Of a stretch of DNA of 64,000 nt, positions 24,783 through 33,211 are shown piece after piece (the stretch's first letter is position 1; each line of letters begins with the position of its first letter). This DNA comes from Nitrospira sp. GTDB taxonomy: Bacteria > Nitrospirota > Nitrospiria > Nitrospirales > Nitrospiraceae. The position numbers were made by a program, and so were the translations under genes. The notes beneath the pieces are model-generated. The model searched no databases. It was not told the origin of the DNA and saw nothing but the letters and a program-made list of their open reading frames with translations. Location of the stretch: NCBI GenBank assembly GCA_029194665.1, contig JARFXO010000002.1:755475-819474 (forward strand), written 5' to 3'.

Positions 24783-25499
24783 ATGGACTCTCGTCAGGAA
24801 ATAACTGTACATCCGCTGCAGCGCCTCGATTATTTCATGGAATGGGGAGGGAAGGCGTGGCAGCATCTCATGACATATGCATTTGAGCATTTCATAGGAA
24901 GGGACTTACGGGGCCAACACGTGCTCGAAATTGGCACACGTTATGGGAAAATGGCATGTTTGTTTGCTCTTCTTGGCGCCAAAGTTATTGGCCTTGATTT
25001 AAATAGAAAGTCCTTAGCGCTGGCTTGTGAGGAGGCAGCAAGATTGAAGGTCTCAGATATGACCTTATTTGTTCGAGACGTAGGTGATTTGTCAACTGTG
25101 AATGCTAACTCCTTCGATGTGGTGTTCTCGAAAAGCGTCTTGGTCATGGTTCCGGACTTGGTCCGTTTCCTCGAAGAGGTTAAGGAAAAGCTAAAGCCTG
25201 GCGGGAAGATTGTGTTTTTGGAGAATGCGAAGGGATCTTGGTGGGTACATCTCCTCCGCACGTTCCGACATGGAAAATGGGACCATAAGAAAGCGCGGTA
25301 TTTTACTTCAAACGAAATAAGATTGATCTCAGAAGTTTTTGATGGATTTGTCGTGAGAAGTTGGGCGTTTCCCCCAGTTGTTCTCATGATGGGGCACAAA
25401 CCAAAGCCGGTTAATCTTCATGCGGTACAGTCTCATATCGGGGCAGTATGCCTTGCTCACTCCGTACCGGGAGGTCATGTCAATAGGTGTGTAAATTGA
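24783..25499 (+). CDS. Class I SAM-dependent methyltransferase with an IS-derived C-terminus
   Basis: About 238 residues from the ATG at 24783, which has AGAAAGGA ten bases upstream; in-frame starts at 24717 (ATG) and 24705 (TTG) are possible. Motif I reads VLEIGTRYGKMACLFALLGAKVIGLD, followed by SFDVVFSKSVLVMVPDLVRFLEEVKEKLKPGGKIVFLEN. The body ends near FPPVVLMMGHKPKPV. The last roughly 10 codons (PGGHVNRCVN) overlap the terminal repeat of an IS256-type remnant read on the other strand. The natural C-terminus was therefore replaced by insertion, although the catalytic domain seems complete. A sugar or lipid-linked substrate is guessed from context only. Confidence 0.8.
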   Translation: MDSRQEITVHPLQRLDYFMEWGGKAWQHLMTYAFEHFIGRDLRGQHVLEIGTRYGKMACLFALLGAKVIGLDLNRKSLALACEEAARLKVSDMTLFVRDVGDLSTVNANSFDVVFSKSVLVMVPDLVRFLEEVKEKLKPGGKIVFLENAKGSWWVHLLRTFRHGKWDHKKARYFTSNEIRLISEVFDGFVVRSWAFPPVVLMMGHKPKPVNLHAVQSHIGAVCLAHSVPGGHVNRCVN

Positions 25500-25778
25500 A
25501 TCAGGCGGCGACCTCCTGGTGGATGACCTCGGGTGTCTGCTTCCTTCCGTCGACAATCGGGACTCCAGCATAGATCAGGGGCAATAACTCCAGCGCATTC
25601 AAGCGCCGGAACGGCTGTTCTGCGACCTGCAAGACTTTCCAGATCAAGGTGGTCGCCGACTCCACGCATTTGAACCGCTTGCCCGCCGTCGTCCGAAGCC
25701 GGACCGACGCAAACGGCGATTCCACCACATTGGTGGTCCGCAAATGCCGCCAGTGCTCCTGCGGGAAGTGATAAACCT
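25476..25778 (-). pseudogene. C-terminal remnant of an IS256-family transposase
   Basis: Minus-strand codons read VYHFPQEHWRHLRTTNVVESPFASVRLRTTAGKRFKCVES, then LIWKVLQVAEQPFRRLNALELL and VPIVDG, ending TGA at 25501. This is the conserved IS256-family C-terminus with the late catalytic Glu in TTNVVESPFASVR. The terminal repeat probably extends to about 25476. The upstream catalytic part is lost. It differs in sequence from the intact IS256 element at 4280. Confidence 0.8.
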
Positions 25779-25869
25779 ATAAACGGCAGTTGAAGCAGCG
25801 GCAGGCTCCGGGAGAGCCTTGCTGGGATCGGAGGGACGGGAGATTTCTTCGCACGAAGGAAGTCACCCC

Positions 25870-26674
25870 ATGGGTGAGGCGCTACACAAGGTCGGAGCGG
25901 GACAGAACGGGGCGATCGCGCTAGATACGTTCGGGGGACGCATCCATGTCGAGTGGGATCCCGCTGTAGCCGTCACGCCGCTTGGCCAACTCCCCTTTTT
26001 CATCGAGTTTCTCAAAGTGAGCGGTCTGTTTGAAACCTGGGTGGCGGACTGCCCGCTGACATTGTGTCTGAATCCGCCGGAGCACGCGCTCGTCCTCAGC
26101 GTGGATGAGAAAAGCCAGATCCAGGCCCTGGACCGCACCCAGCCAGGCCTCCCGATGAAGAAAGGCCATGGTGGCACCATGACACACGACTACAAACGCC
26201 ACGGCACGACGACGCTCTTCGCGGCACTGAGTATGCTCGACGAAACGGTCATCGGCGACTGCCTGCCGCGCCATCGGCACCGAGAATTTCTCCGGCTCCT
26301 CAAGAAGATCGATGCGGAGACGCCTGCGGCTCTCGACCTGCATCTGATCCTGGACAATTACGCCACACATAAGCATCCCACCGTGCGCCGGTGGGTGCGG
26401 CGGCACCCACGCTTCCACCTGCACTTCATCCCGACGTCGAGTTCGTGGCTCAACACCGTCGACGCTGGTTCCGCGACCTGACGGAGCGGCGCATTCGCCG
26501 TGGAGGCTTCCGCAGCGTCCCGGAGCTCATTCAGGCGATTGAGGAGTATCTCCGCCACCATAATAGTGCCCCGAAACCGTTCGTCTGGAAAAAATCCGCG
26601 CAGGAGATCCTGGCGAAAGTGCACCGAGTCAGGATCTCCCCGGATAAGACAAGAACAGCATGAAACACTACACT
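25870..26674 (+). pseudogene. Chimeric transposase relic: IS1380-like N-terminus joined to IS630 C-terminus
   Basis: The frame begins at ATG 25870 after GAAGGAAG ([44 protein letters not shown]...VADCPLT), an IS1380-like start. At about 26066 it switches in frame to IS630 copy A sequence ([25 protein letters not shown]). It keeps the second Asp ([14 protein letters not shown]) to SSSWLNTV. A one-base loss near 26460 then shifts the frame; the rest, [19 protein letters not shown]...VRISPDKTRTA, ends at 26663. The IS630 end ACACTACAC-TA lies at about 26674. The protein cannot be functional. Confidence 0.78.
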
Positions 26675-27050
26675 AGCTCGACCCGAGCGGCGTGATGGTA
26701 GACGTGACAGGAAGGAATTTCCAAGGATTCCAGAACTATCAAAGCACGATCCTGTCTTTCCCCTCAACTCAGAAAACTATGATCTCGCTTGGTATGTAGA
26801 GATTAGTTAAGGCTCTGCGGGTTCCGACAGGTTCATCTTGTGTGGAATACAAAATGTCCATGTAGAGCACATACTGATATGCACCACTCCCCATGTGTTC
26901 AAGCTCTGGAGGCCCCCACACCACCGATTTGCCTATACGTGGTACGCGGACAGACAAACCGGTGGCGGATGCTATGCGGGCGGTTAATCGAAAAACCAAT
27001 AGATAGTGAGCTATCCCTAGGCCAATCGACTCACAGCAGCACCAAGCACT
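26675..27050. other. No recognisable gene
   Basis: About 375 bases lie between the IS630 end and the stop codon of the third beta-helix gene. I see no gene with a recognisable domain and no clear terminator for the leftward beta-helix gene. Confidence 0.4.
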
Positions 27051-28277
27051 TCAGTTAACAGCCTGGAGCGACGTGGGTGCAGCGAGGGTCCTACTACCGT
27101 AGTATTCATAGGCGCCGATATCATAGGCAGATAGCTTTGGTCGGATCGTGCCGGAGTACGATATTTTGGCCGCAGAGATGGACAAGCCGTTGTCGATGGC
27201 CGGGCTTCCTGAAGCCAGGGAGAAATTTGGCGATGATGGAAGTGTGGCTGGAGCGTTGACGAATTTCGGATGGTAGCTATTCACGAGATTGCCGGATTGC
27301 GTGTAGCTGCCTCCAGAACTGAGAAACTTCGTACCGCCGGATCCACTCGCGTAGGCAATATTGTTTCTGATCACAATCCCAGTGCTGCCTGTTCCCGTGA
27401 AGACAATCCCATTCGTATGGTAAGAAGCACATTTGGCACAGTTCTCATAGAGAATATTATTCTCAATCCGCGCATTGTCACCGTTGTCGCCCCAGATAAC
27501 GATGCCAGCGCCATAACCGTGGTAGGCAATGGTATTGTTGGTAATGACCCAATTGCGAGAGAGGGCGAAATCCGACCCCGGATGTGCACTGGACTTGTAA
27601 CTGACCGTTCCGTTCAGTTGGACGCCTATGGCAAGGTTGTCGTAAAAGAGATTGTTTGTGACTGTGATTGCCGTTCCATTCATATAAAGGCCGTGGTGTT
27701 GGTTGCACATTGAAGGAGTGCTACCACAGCGGGAGAAATCGCCATTGTGGTTGATCTTGTTCCGGTCGATCAGCGACTTGGTGGCATTCCCGTAAATCCC
27801 CTGCGTAAGATGATGATGAATCCAATTCCGCCGAATCGTTAAATTCTGGCCGTTGATTATTTTGAGGCCAACGTACCCATTCCGAAGCTCAAACCCCTCG
27901 AACGTGATCCAAGCGATCGCATTCTGACTACCAGAAAAGCTTTTAAAAAGAAGCTGTCTAGTTGATGTCCTGTCGATAAAATTAATGATAGGGAATTCGC
28001 CAGGAGCGTTCAGGAGCTTAATGGGAGTCGATGAGGTGCCGGATCTTCCGAATTGGATCAACCCTTCCATGTACGTCCCGCCCCGGACATAGGTGGTATC
28101 CCCCGCGACCATTTTGGATGTCGCGTAGGCCACCGTCCGCCACGGCTTGGAGCTTGTGCCAGAATTGCTATTGTTCCCGGTGGTGGCGACATAGTACGTC
28201 GCCGCGTGGGTAACCACCGCGGGTAAGAAGGCACTGGCCAGTATGCAGGCACCGATCGCTCGCTTGAGTCGAAGCAT
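27051..28277 (-). CDS. Secreted right-handed parallel beta-helix protein, paralogue 3
   Basis: This 408-residue protein starts MLRLKRAIGACILASAFLPAVVTHA, a Sec signal peptide, followed by ATYYVATTGNNSNSGTSSKPWRTVAYA, shared with paralogues 1 and 2. Beta-helix coils are visible (LTIRRNWIHHH, SLIDRNKINHN, ITVTNNLFYDN, WVITNNTIAYH, NARIENNILYEN, IVIRNNIAYASG). The end is SPAIDNGLSISAAKISYSG and DIGAYEY. I chose the ATG at 28277 because AAGGAG sits just upstream; the frame is open to 28415. Conserved Cys residues around CGSTPSMCNQHHG parallel those in the other copies. It is more diverged than paralogues 1 and 2 and is separated from them by the IS stack. It is likely an extracellular glycan-acting or adhesive protein. 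Confidence 0.87.
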   Translation of the reverse strand: MLRLKRAIGACILASAFLPAVVTHAATYYVATTGNNSNSGTSSKPWRTVAYATSKMVAGDTTYVRGGTYMEGLIQFGRSGTSSTPIKLLNAPGEFPIINFIDRTSTRQLLFKSFSGSQNAIAWITFEGFELRNGYVGLKIINGQNLTIRRNWIHHHLTQGIYGNATKSLIDRNKINHNGDFSRCGSTPSMCNQHHGLYMNGTAITVTNNLFYDNLAIGVQLNGTVSYKSSAHPGSDFALSRNWVITNNTIAYHGYGAGIVIWGDNGDNARIENNILYENCAKCASYHTNGIVFTGTGSTGIVIRNNIAYASGSGGTKFLSSGGSYTQSGNLVNSYHPKFVNAPATLPSSPNFSLASGSPAIDNGLSISAAKISYSGTIRPKLSAYDIGAYEYYGSRTLAAPTSLQAVN

Positions 28278-28764
28278 ATGGAGTCTCCTTATTAGATTAG
28301 GTATACTTGTAACCTGCAACACGCTGAGCAGTTCCCCGGAATCAGGTTCAGCGCTATTTCGTTCAGTAATCAATGAAAGCAGTAAGAGTAGCAGTAACCA
28401 TGCCACATTGACCATTCGCTAAGTAGTTAAAAAATTGGGGAAAATGGTTCGCAAATATTGATTAGGCTGTAAGCACTGTAGGTGGGAGGAGACGCTGACC
28501 GTTCTGCTTGTCGAGACGCCTGACACGGTGATGACCACATCGAAGATCAGTCGACAGAGGAATACGACGAAGAGCCGATCTGTATAACGGCTGAATGCAT
28601 TGGCCAGTTTAACCAGTTATTGCCGGCGTGCTTCTAACGCCGGTGCGCGTGATCAGCGCTAGGCTAGATGGGGGCCAACTTGGTCCTGAGCGTGCCCCTA
28701 TTTCAAGCCGAAATGGATCACCCTGCAATCTGACTGATGTGCTGATGTGGTTGTGTTGGCCTAT
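28278..28764. other. Intergenic, upstream of beta-helix gene 3
   Basis: Nearly 490 bases have no credible gene. The first part should hold the leftward promoter of the beta-helix gene. A short hairpin (CCGGCGT, seven-base loop, ACGCCGG) lies near 28625-28645. No T-run follows it, so I do not call it a terminator. Confidence 0.4.
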
Positions 28765-29398
28765 GGAAGATGTGATTTATTCTCCAGTCGGGATGTGCTA
28801 GTAGGAGCGCAGCACCGATAAGGAGGGGCAAATCCCATGCAGCAGACGTTTGCAGATGTGTCGTTTGCACAGTGTCGCAACCCTACCCGGCCGGAACGGT
28901 TTCTCGACGACATGAACTGCGTCGTGCCGTGGGCGAACATGCTGGCCACGATCGAGCCGGTCTATGCCAAGGGCGACAGGGACTGCAGAACGCAAGGCGG
29001 CGCTCGCCTTGCTAGACAGCCTGCCCACCCACGACGGATCACGCTGGCTGGCGAGCAGAGCGATGATACCCATCAATTCGTCCAGAATCTACGGGCCTTG
29101 CAGGTCACCCCCTAGGTGGTCCAGCTTACGACACACCGAGCCAATGAGATTGATCGCCGGCACCCCGGCTATGCTATGAGTCAACAGAAGCGCAAACGGG
29201 TCGAAGAGGTCTTTGGCTGGTTGAAGACGGTGGGATTGCTGCGCAAGGTCAAACTTCGGAGTGTGCAACGAGTCAGGTGGCCGTTCACCATCGTCGCGGC
29301 CGTGTACAACCTGGTGGGGATGAGCATCGACAGCTCGTGCGATTGGACTTGGGGTGCGTCCGTCTCATTCACCTTGAATTTTTCCGCAGCTTGCTAGT
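28765..29398 (+). pseudogene. Decayed IS5-group element with internal deletion
   Basis: The left end GGAAGATGTGATTTATTC matches the IS5-group ends at 19657 and 21661. The transposase starts at ATG 28837 (MQQTFADVSFAQCRNPTRPERFLDDMNCVVPWANML), closely similar to the copy at 21590. It then suffers deletions and shifts. The recognisable end, HPGYAMSQQKRKRVEEVFGWLKTVGLLRKVKLR...AAVYNLVGM, has a DDE Glu but belongs to another IS5 subgroup. That suggests a recombinant relic. It ends about 30 bases before the MBOAT gene, which may have lost its native promoter. Confidence 0.7.
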
Positions 29399-29428
29399 GC
29401 GCCAAGTCGATGATTGGATGTTGTTTCG

Positions 29429-30862
29429 ATGCTGTTCAATAGCTGGACATTCTGGATCTTCTTTTCGCTGGTGCTGCCAACCTATTGGCTGCTACCTTTT
29501 CGCGCGCAGACGTGGTTCCTCCTCGCGGCAAGTTATCTCTTCTATGGCTGGTGGGATTGGCGGTTTCTGCCGCTGATCGCTTTCTCGACGGTGATGGATT
29601 TCTGCCTCGGTAACTTGGTGGCAGCCGCGCCTGAGGGCGCGCCTCGACAGCGCTACGTGCGGATCTCGGTAGTGGTGAATTTGTTGCTGCTCGGAATCTT
29701 CAAGTACTACAACTTCTTTGCACATGAAGTTACTGACGCGTTGAATGGACTCGGTCTGTCCGTGTCCTTGCCGTTTGTGGAGTTGGTTCTGCCAGTTGGG
29801 ATCTCCTTCTATACGTTCCAAAGCATGAGCTATGTGTTCGATATCGCCCGTGGCGTGACGAAACCCGCGGCCAACTTCCGAAACTTCGCACTCTACGTCT
29901 CCTTCTTCCCACATTTGGTGGCAGGACCCATCATGCGTTCGGGAGCCAAAGGGCAGGACGAGTTAGGCCGCGGCCTACTCAAACAACTTGAGGTTCCGCG
30001 CGCGTGGCTCGAGGGGAATTTTGTCGCTGGGCTCTACTTCATCCTGATTGGCCTGTTCAAGAAGGTAGTGATTGGTGATAACATGGCATCGCTCGTGGAC
30101 ATGATCTTTAAGAAAGACACGTCCATGCTCACGGGTCCCGAATGTCTGGCCGCTATCTACGCCTTCGCATGGCAGATCTACGCAGATTTTTCCGGCTATA
30201 GTTCGATCGCACAAGGTATCGCCAAGTGGATGGGTGTCGACCTGATCACCAACTTTAAGACCCCGTACCTCGCCCTCTCGCCAGGCGATTTCTGGCGCCG
30301 CTGGCACATCAGTCTTTCGACGTGGCTCCGCGACTATCTTTATATACCGCTTGGCGGAAATCGCAAGGGGGAGGCAACCACATATCGCAACCTGATGATC
30401 ACAATGGTACTCGGCGGCCTATGGCATGGTGCCAACTGGACATTCCTGTTTTGGGGCCTTTTCCACGGTGCGCTATTGTGCATTTACCGGCTGTTCAGCT
30501 GGGAACAGTCCATCCCTGCGACGCTTGCCGGGCGTACCTGGCGAGTGGTATTGATGTTCCACTTTATTTGCTTCGGATGGCTACTGTTTCGCGCCGAGGA
30601 CCTATCGCAGGTGGCCGCATTCACACACTTGATCCTTACCGATTTCCGGATGACCCCGGGAGCGATGTCGATGCTCGCACTAGTCGCCTTTTACACGCTT
30701 CCGCTGTTCCTGTTCGAGATATGGGTCGATTCGCGAAAGGACCTGGCTGTATTCATACAGTGGCCCTGGACCATGTGTGCCGCCGTTTGTAGCTACTTCC
30801 TCCTGATGCTGGTCTTCTTTCCCGCACCCACTGCACATGAGTTTATATACTTCCAGTTCTGA
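29429..30862 (+). CDS. MBOAT-family O-acyltransferase (AlgI-like)
   Basis: This 477-residue polytopic inner-membrane protein transfers acyl (usually acetyl) groups to surface glycans. It starts MLFNSWTFWIFFSLVLPTYW, the standard AlgI-family opening. Later come GISFYTFQSMSYVFD, FFPHLVAGPIMR, SPGDFWRRWHISLSTWLRDYLYIPLGGNR and the hallmark GGLWHGANWTFLFWGLFHG with the catalytic His around residue 330-350. I chose the ATG at 29429 over an upstream TTG at 29414, although neither has a strong ribosome site. Its stop overlaps the start of the next gene by 26 bases, so the two are coupled. The acceptor sugar is unknown. Confidence 0.93.
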   Translation: MLFNSWTFWIFFSLVLPTYWLLPFRAQTWFLLAASYLFYGWWDWRFLPLIAFSTVMDFCLGNLVAAAPEGAPRQRYVRISVVVNLLLLGIFKYYNFFAHEVTDALNGLGLSVSLPFVELVLPVGISFYTFQSMSYVFDIARGVTKPAANFRNFALYVSFFPHLVAGPIMRSGAKGQDELGRGLLKQLEVPRAWLEGNFVAGLYFILIGLFKKVVIGDNMASLVDMIFKKDTSMLTGPECLAAIYAFAWQIYADFSGYSSIAQGIAKWMGVDLITNFKTPYLALSPGDFWRRWHISLSTWLRDYLYIPLGGNRKGEATTYRNLMITMVLGGLWHGANWTFLFWGLFHGALLCIYRLFSWEQSIPATLAGRTWRVVLMFHFICFGWLLFRAEDLSQVAAFTHLILTDFRMTPGAMSMLALVAFYTLPLFLFEIWVDSRKDLAVFIQWPWTMCAAVCSYFLLMLVFFPAPTAHEFIYFQF

Positions 30863-31781
30863 GCTAAAGGTGACTGCCGCAATCGTACTGGTACTCAGCG
30901 CGGTGGAACTCGGCATGCGCGCGATTGATGACAAGTTATCGTTGGATCTGAAGCACATCAATGCCATTCCGTCAAGTGTTGCGGAGCTCGACAGGCAGCC
31001 TGCGCCGCACATTGTCTTCTTGGGGAATTCGCTCACGCGTGTGAGTATCTTGCTCAAGGTCATTACGGAGGTGTGGCCTGCGGCGCCGAGCATGGCGCGT
31101 ATTCATCCCGATGATACAACGCTGCTAGACTGGCACTATATCTACCAGCGCTATCTCGGCCAGGCGCAGTCGCACCCTAATCTGATCGTGGTGAGCTTTG
31201 TGGGGTCACAGTTGGATGACAACCAGGCACTACATCTCGACCGGCTCGGTGCGCACTTCGCCGGTTTCCAGTTTGCACGTGAGGCGTTTAAGCACGATGT
31301 GCGCGAAACGGGTGATCGTGTGGAGTTTATGCTTGCGAGCGTATTCCACGCGATGGCGAACCGCGAACGGGTCCAGGATCGTGTGTTGGCCTCAATTCCG
31401 GGATACAAGGAACTTGCCAAGGCCATCAATCGCAGCGTGCGAGCCAAAGCAGACAAACCGGCACCCCAGTCTGGGGCTCGCTCTTATACGAGGCTGCTCC
31501 GCTTTCTCGCGGCGGCTAGCGCGTGTGGCGACAAAGTGCTGTTTGTGGCAATTCCGCTCCCGAGCTCTTACAAGATCGCAGACGAACTTCGCGCCGCCAT
31601 TCGAGACGGTGGTGCGAATCTCATCGACATGCAGGGTGTGGAACCACTCACGGGTTCAGACTTTCCAGACGGCTATCATATGTCTGAGGAAGCAGCTCCG
31701 CGGTTCACTCGCTCACTCGGCCGCGTGATGACGGAAAACAAGTTCGTCCAGGCGGCTCTGCGCGTGGGCATCGAACACTAG
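30837..31781 (+). CDS. SGNH-hydrolase-like partner of the MBOAT acyltransferase
   Basis: This 314-residue protein has an N-terminal membrane anchor (about residues 10-26, VTAAIVLVLSAVELGMRA), so the rest is probably periplasmic. An SGNH-like fold is suggested by a block I motif IVFLGNSLTR (GNS serine, about residue 63) and a late FPDGYHMSEEAAPRFT (Asp...His pair), with an ...IPLPSSYKIADELRAAI segment between. Such AlgJ/AlgX- or PatB-like proteins receive the acyl group exported by the MBOAT protein and place it on the polymer. The 26-base overlap with the MBOAT gene supports the partnership. I recognise the fold only from these motifs. Confidence 0.75.
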   Translation: MSLYTSSSELKVTAAIVLVLSAVELGMRAIDDKLSLDLKHINAIPSSVAELDRQPAPHIVFLGNSLTRVSILLKVITEVWPAAPSMARIHPDDTTLLDWHYIYQRYLGQAQSHPNLIVVSFVGSQLDDNQALHLDRLGAHFAGFQFAREAFKHDVRETGDRVEFMLASVFHAMANRERVQDRVLASIPGYKELAKAINRSVRAKADKPAPQSGARSYTRLLRFLAAASACGDKVLFVAIPLPSSYKIADELRAAIRDGGANLIDMQGVEPLTGSDFPDGYHMSEEAAPRFTRSLGRVMTENKFVQAALRVGIEH

Positions 31782-31870
31782 AAGTCATTTCAAAACTTGC
31801 GGGACGGAAGCTCTTTCGAAAAATCGACAGTGTATGCATTCTAGCGTGTCATTCCAAATTATTGGAAATT

Positions 31871-32029
31871 ATGGAAAAGTTTCCCTAGAAGGCATTACCA
31901 TACTTGGGTTTACTGGTCGCATTCGTTGCGCTTGTGTATGCCGGCAGTATTGCCTTTGGTAATAGGGCCTTTCGTAACCATATGGTAGGCTGGGGGCTAC
32001 TTCGGAATTTCAACGAAGAAAGGGATTGA
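31871..32029 (+). pseudogene. Possible small single-pass membrane protein gene broken by TAG at codon 6
   Basis: From ATG 31871 the frame reads MEKFP, then TAG (31886), then KALPYLGLLVAFVALVYAG followed by SIAFGNRAFRNHMVGWGLLRNFNEERD and TGA at 32027. That gives one transmembrane helix and a charged tail in 53 codons. The open part beyond the stop has convincing membrane-protein character and ends 9 bases before the glycosyltransferase ATG. No good start codon follows the TAG, so it is either a pseudogene, a recoded stop, or chance. I recognise no family. Confidence 0.4.
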
Positions 32030-32038
32030 CGTTTGATA

Positions 32039-33211
32039 ATGACTCATAATACTCCCAATCAAAGTCCTTTCCGTGTGGGGTACCTGATCGATAACCTTAA
32101 TGCAGGGGGATCGGAACGGCAATTGTCTGAGCTTGCGGCCGGAATGGTAGATCGTGGTCATGTCGTGGAAATCTTTTGTTACAATGCCATGGGAGAGGGG
32201 GTTTTTGATCAGTATGTACAAGAACGAGGAGTGAAACTCCACCGAATGAAAGGGACGAGTAGACGTCAAAAATTGTGTGGGATAAAACGTTGGACCGAAA
32301 CCTTTCGGCCACAAATTGTGCATGGCTTTATGAAACGTGCGTCAAGTCTGGCAGTAATGTCTAATTTACCATGGCGACGTTTTGGAGTGGTAGCGAGTGA
32401 TTTCTCCACCGCCACCTATGCGCCACATAAACCCTCACTATGGGGGGCTTTGGTCTTGTTTCACCTTGCGGACCGCGTTGTAACCCAGACGGTAATGAAC
32501 AGAAACAGCCTTTGCCGACTTGCTCCAATGCTTCGAGGCAAACTACGAATTATACGCAATGGTGTTGATGATACCCGTTTTTGTCCAATTTCCAAATTAG
32601 TTGGAAAAGTCTTCCGCTTTGTTTGCGTGGGGACGGTATCGGAAGTGAAAAATCCAGTTCGTCTGGTGCAGGCATTGCGGATTCTTCGTCAGCAAACTAC
32701 GCACCCCTTTATTTTGGAATGGGTGGGACGTTATCAAAATACCTCCAAAGGTGAAGCGACCCAAGCCTATATGAAAGCTCGCCAATTGGTTGACGAGTAC
32801 GGTTTGCAGGATGTGATCTCTTTTAAAGGTCTTTCGGAGTCCGTTGTTAATGAGTATCAGAGAGCCGATGCTCTTGTTCATGTCTCTGTGCAGGATGGAA
32901 TTCCAAATGCTGTGGTCGAAGGAATGGCCTGTGGTTTGCCGATCGTGGTGAGTCGAGTCTCAGATCTCCCGCTAATTGTTGAGGCGGGTGAAAATGGAAT
33001 TACCTGTAATGCTTTTGATCCAATGGACATAGCCCGTGCTTTGAAAACTATGTTGGAGATGCAGTCGTCAGATCGCACGGCCATGGGTTGCCGCTCTCGA
33101 AAACTGGCGAGTGAGTGGTTTGGTCTTCAACGTTTCGTCACGGATTATGAGGGTCAATATTCAGATATTATCAAGGTTTGCAAAGAGAGAAGGAGGGTAT
33201 TTTCTCGGTGA
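32039..33211 (+). CDS. GT4-family glycosyltransferase
   Basis: This 390-residue GT-B glycosyltransferase begins MTHNTPNQSPFRVGYLIDNLNAGGSERQLSELAAGM. The NAGGSERQL acceptor-side loop is typical of GT4. IRNGVDDTRFCP, FVCVGTVSEVKNPVRLVQAL, and the donor-binding stretch VHVSVQDGIPNAVVEGMACGLPIVVSRVSDLP with a conserved Glu are visible. A TTG at 32033 with AAGGGA upstream is an alternative start. It opens a three-gene operon with GTGA overlaps to the ATP-grasp and deacetylase genes. The operon is more AT-rich than the MBOAT pair before it, suggesting separate acquisition. It would add a sugar from a nucleotide donor on the cytoplasmic side. Confidence 0.9.
   Translation: MTHNTPNQSPFRVGYLIDNLNAGGSERQLSELAAGMVDRGHVVEIFCYNAMGEGVFDQYVQERGVKLHRMKGTSRRQKLCGIKRWTETFRPQIVHGFMKRASSLAVMSNLPWRRFGVVASDFSTATYAPHKPSLWGALVLFHLADRVVTQTVMNRNSLCRLAPMLRGKLRIIRNGVDDTRFCPISKLVGKVFRFVCVGTVSEVKNPVRLVQALRILRQQTTHPFILEWVGRYQNTSKGEATQAYMKARQLVDEYGLQDVISFKGLSESVVNEYQRADALVHVSVQDGIPNAVVEGMACGLPIVVSRVSDLPLIVEAGENGITCNAFDPMDIARALKTMLEMQSSDRTAMGCRSRKLASEWFGLQRFVTDYEGQYSDIIKVCKERRRVFSR

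Noticed and set aside
9450..26674. A composite transposon bounded by the two IS630 ends
   Set aside because: The ends belong to broken copies with different neighbours and no matching target duplication beyond TA. Recombination between IS copies explains the layout more simply.
28620..28650. Hairpin CCGGCGT/ACGCCGG as a terminator or integron attC-like site
   Set aside because: The stem is only 7 bp, no T-run follows, and no integrase or cassette structure is present.
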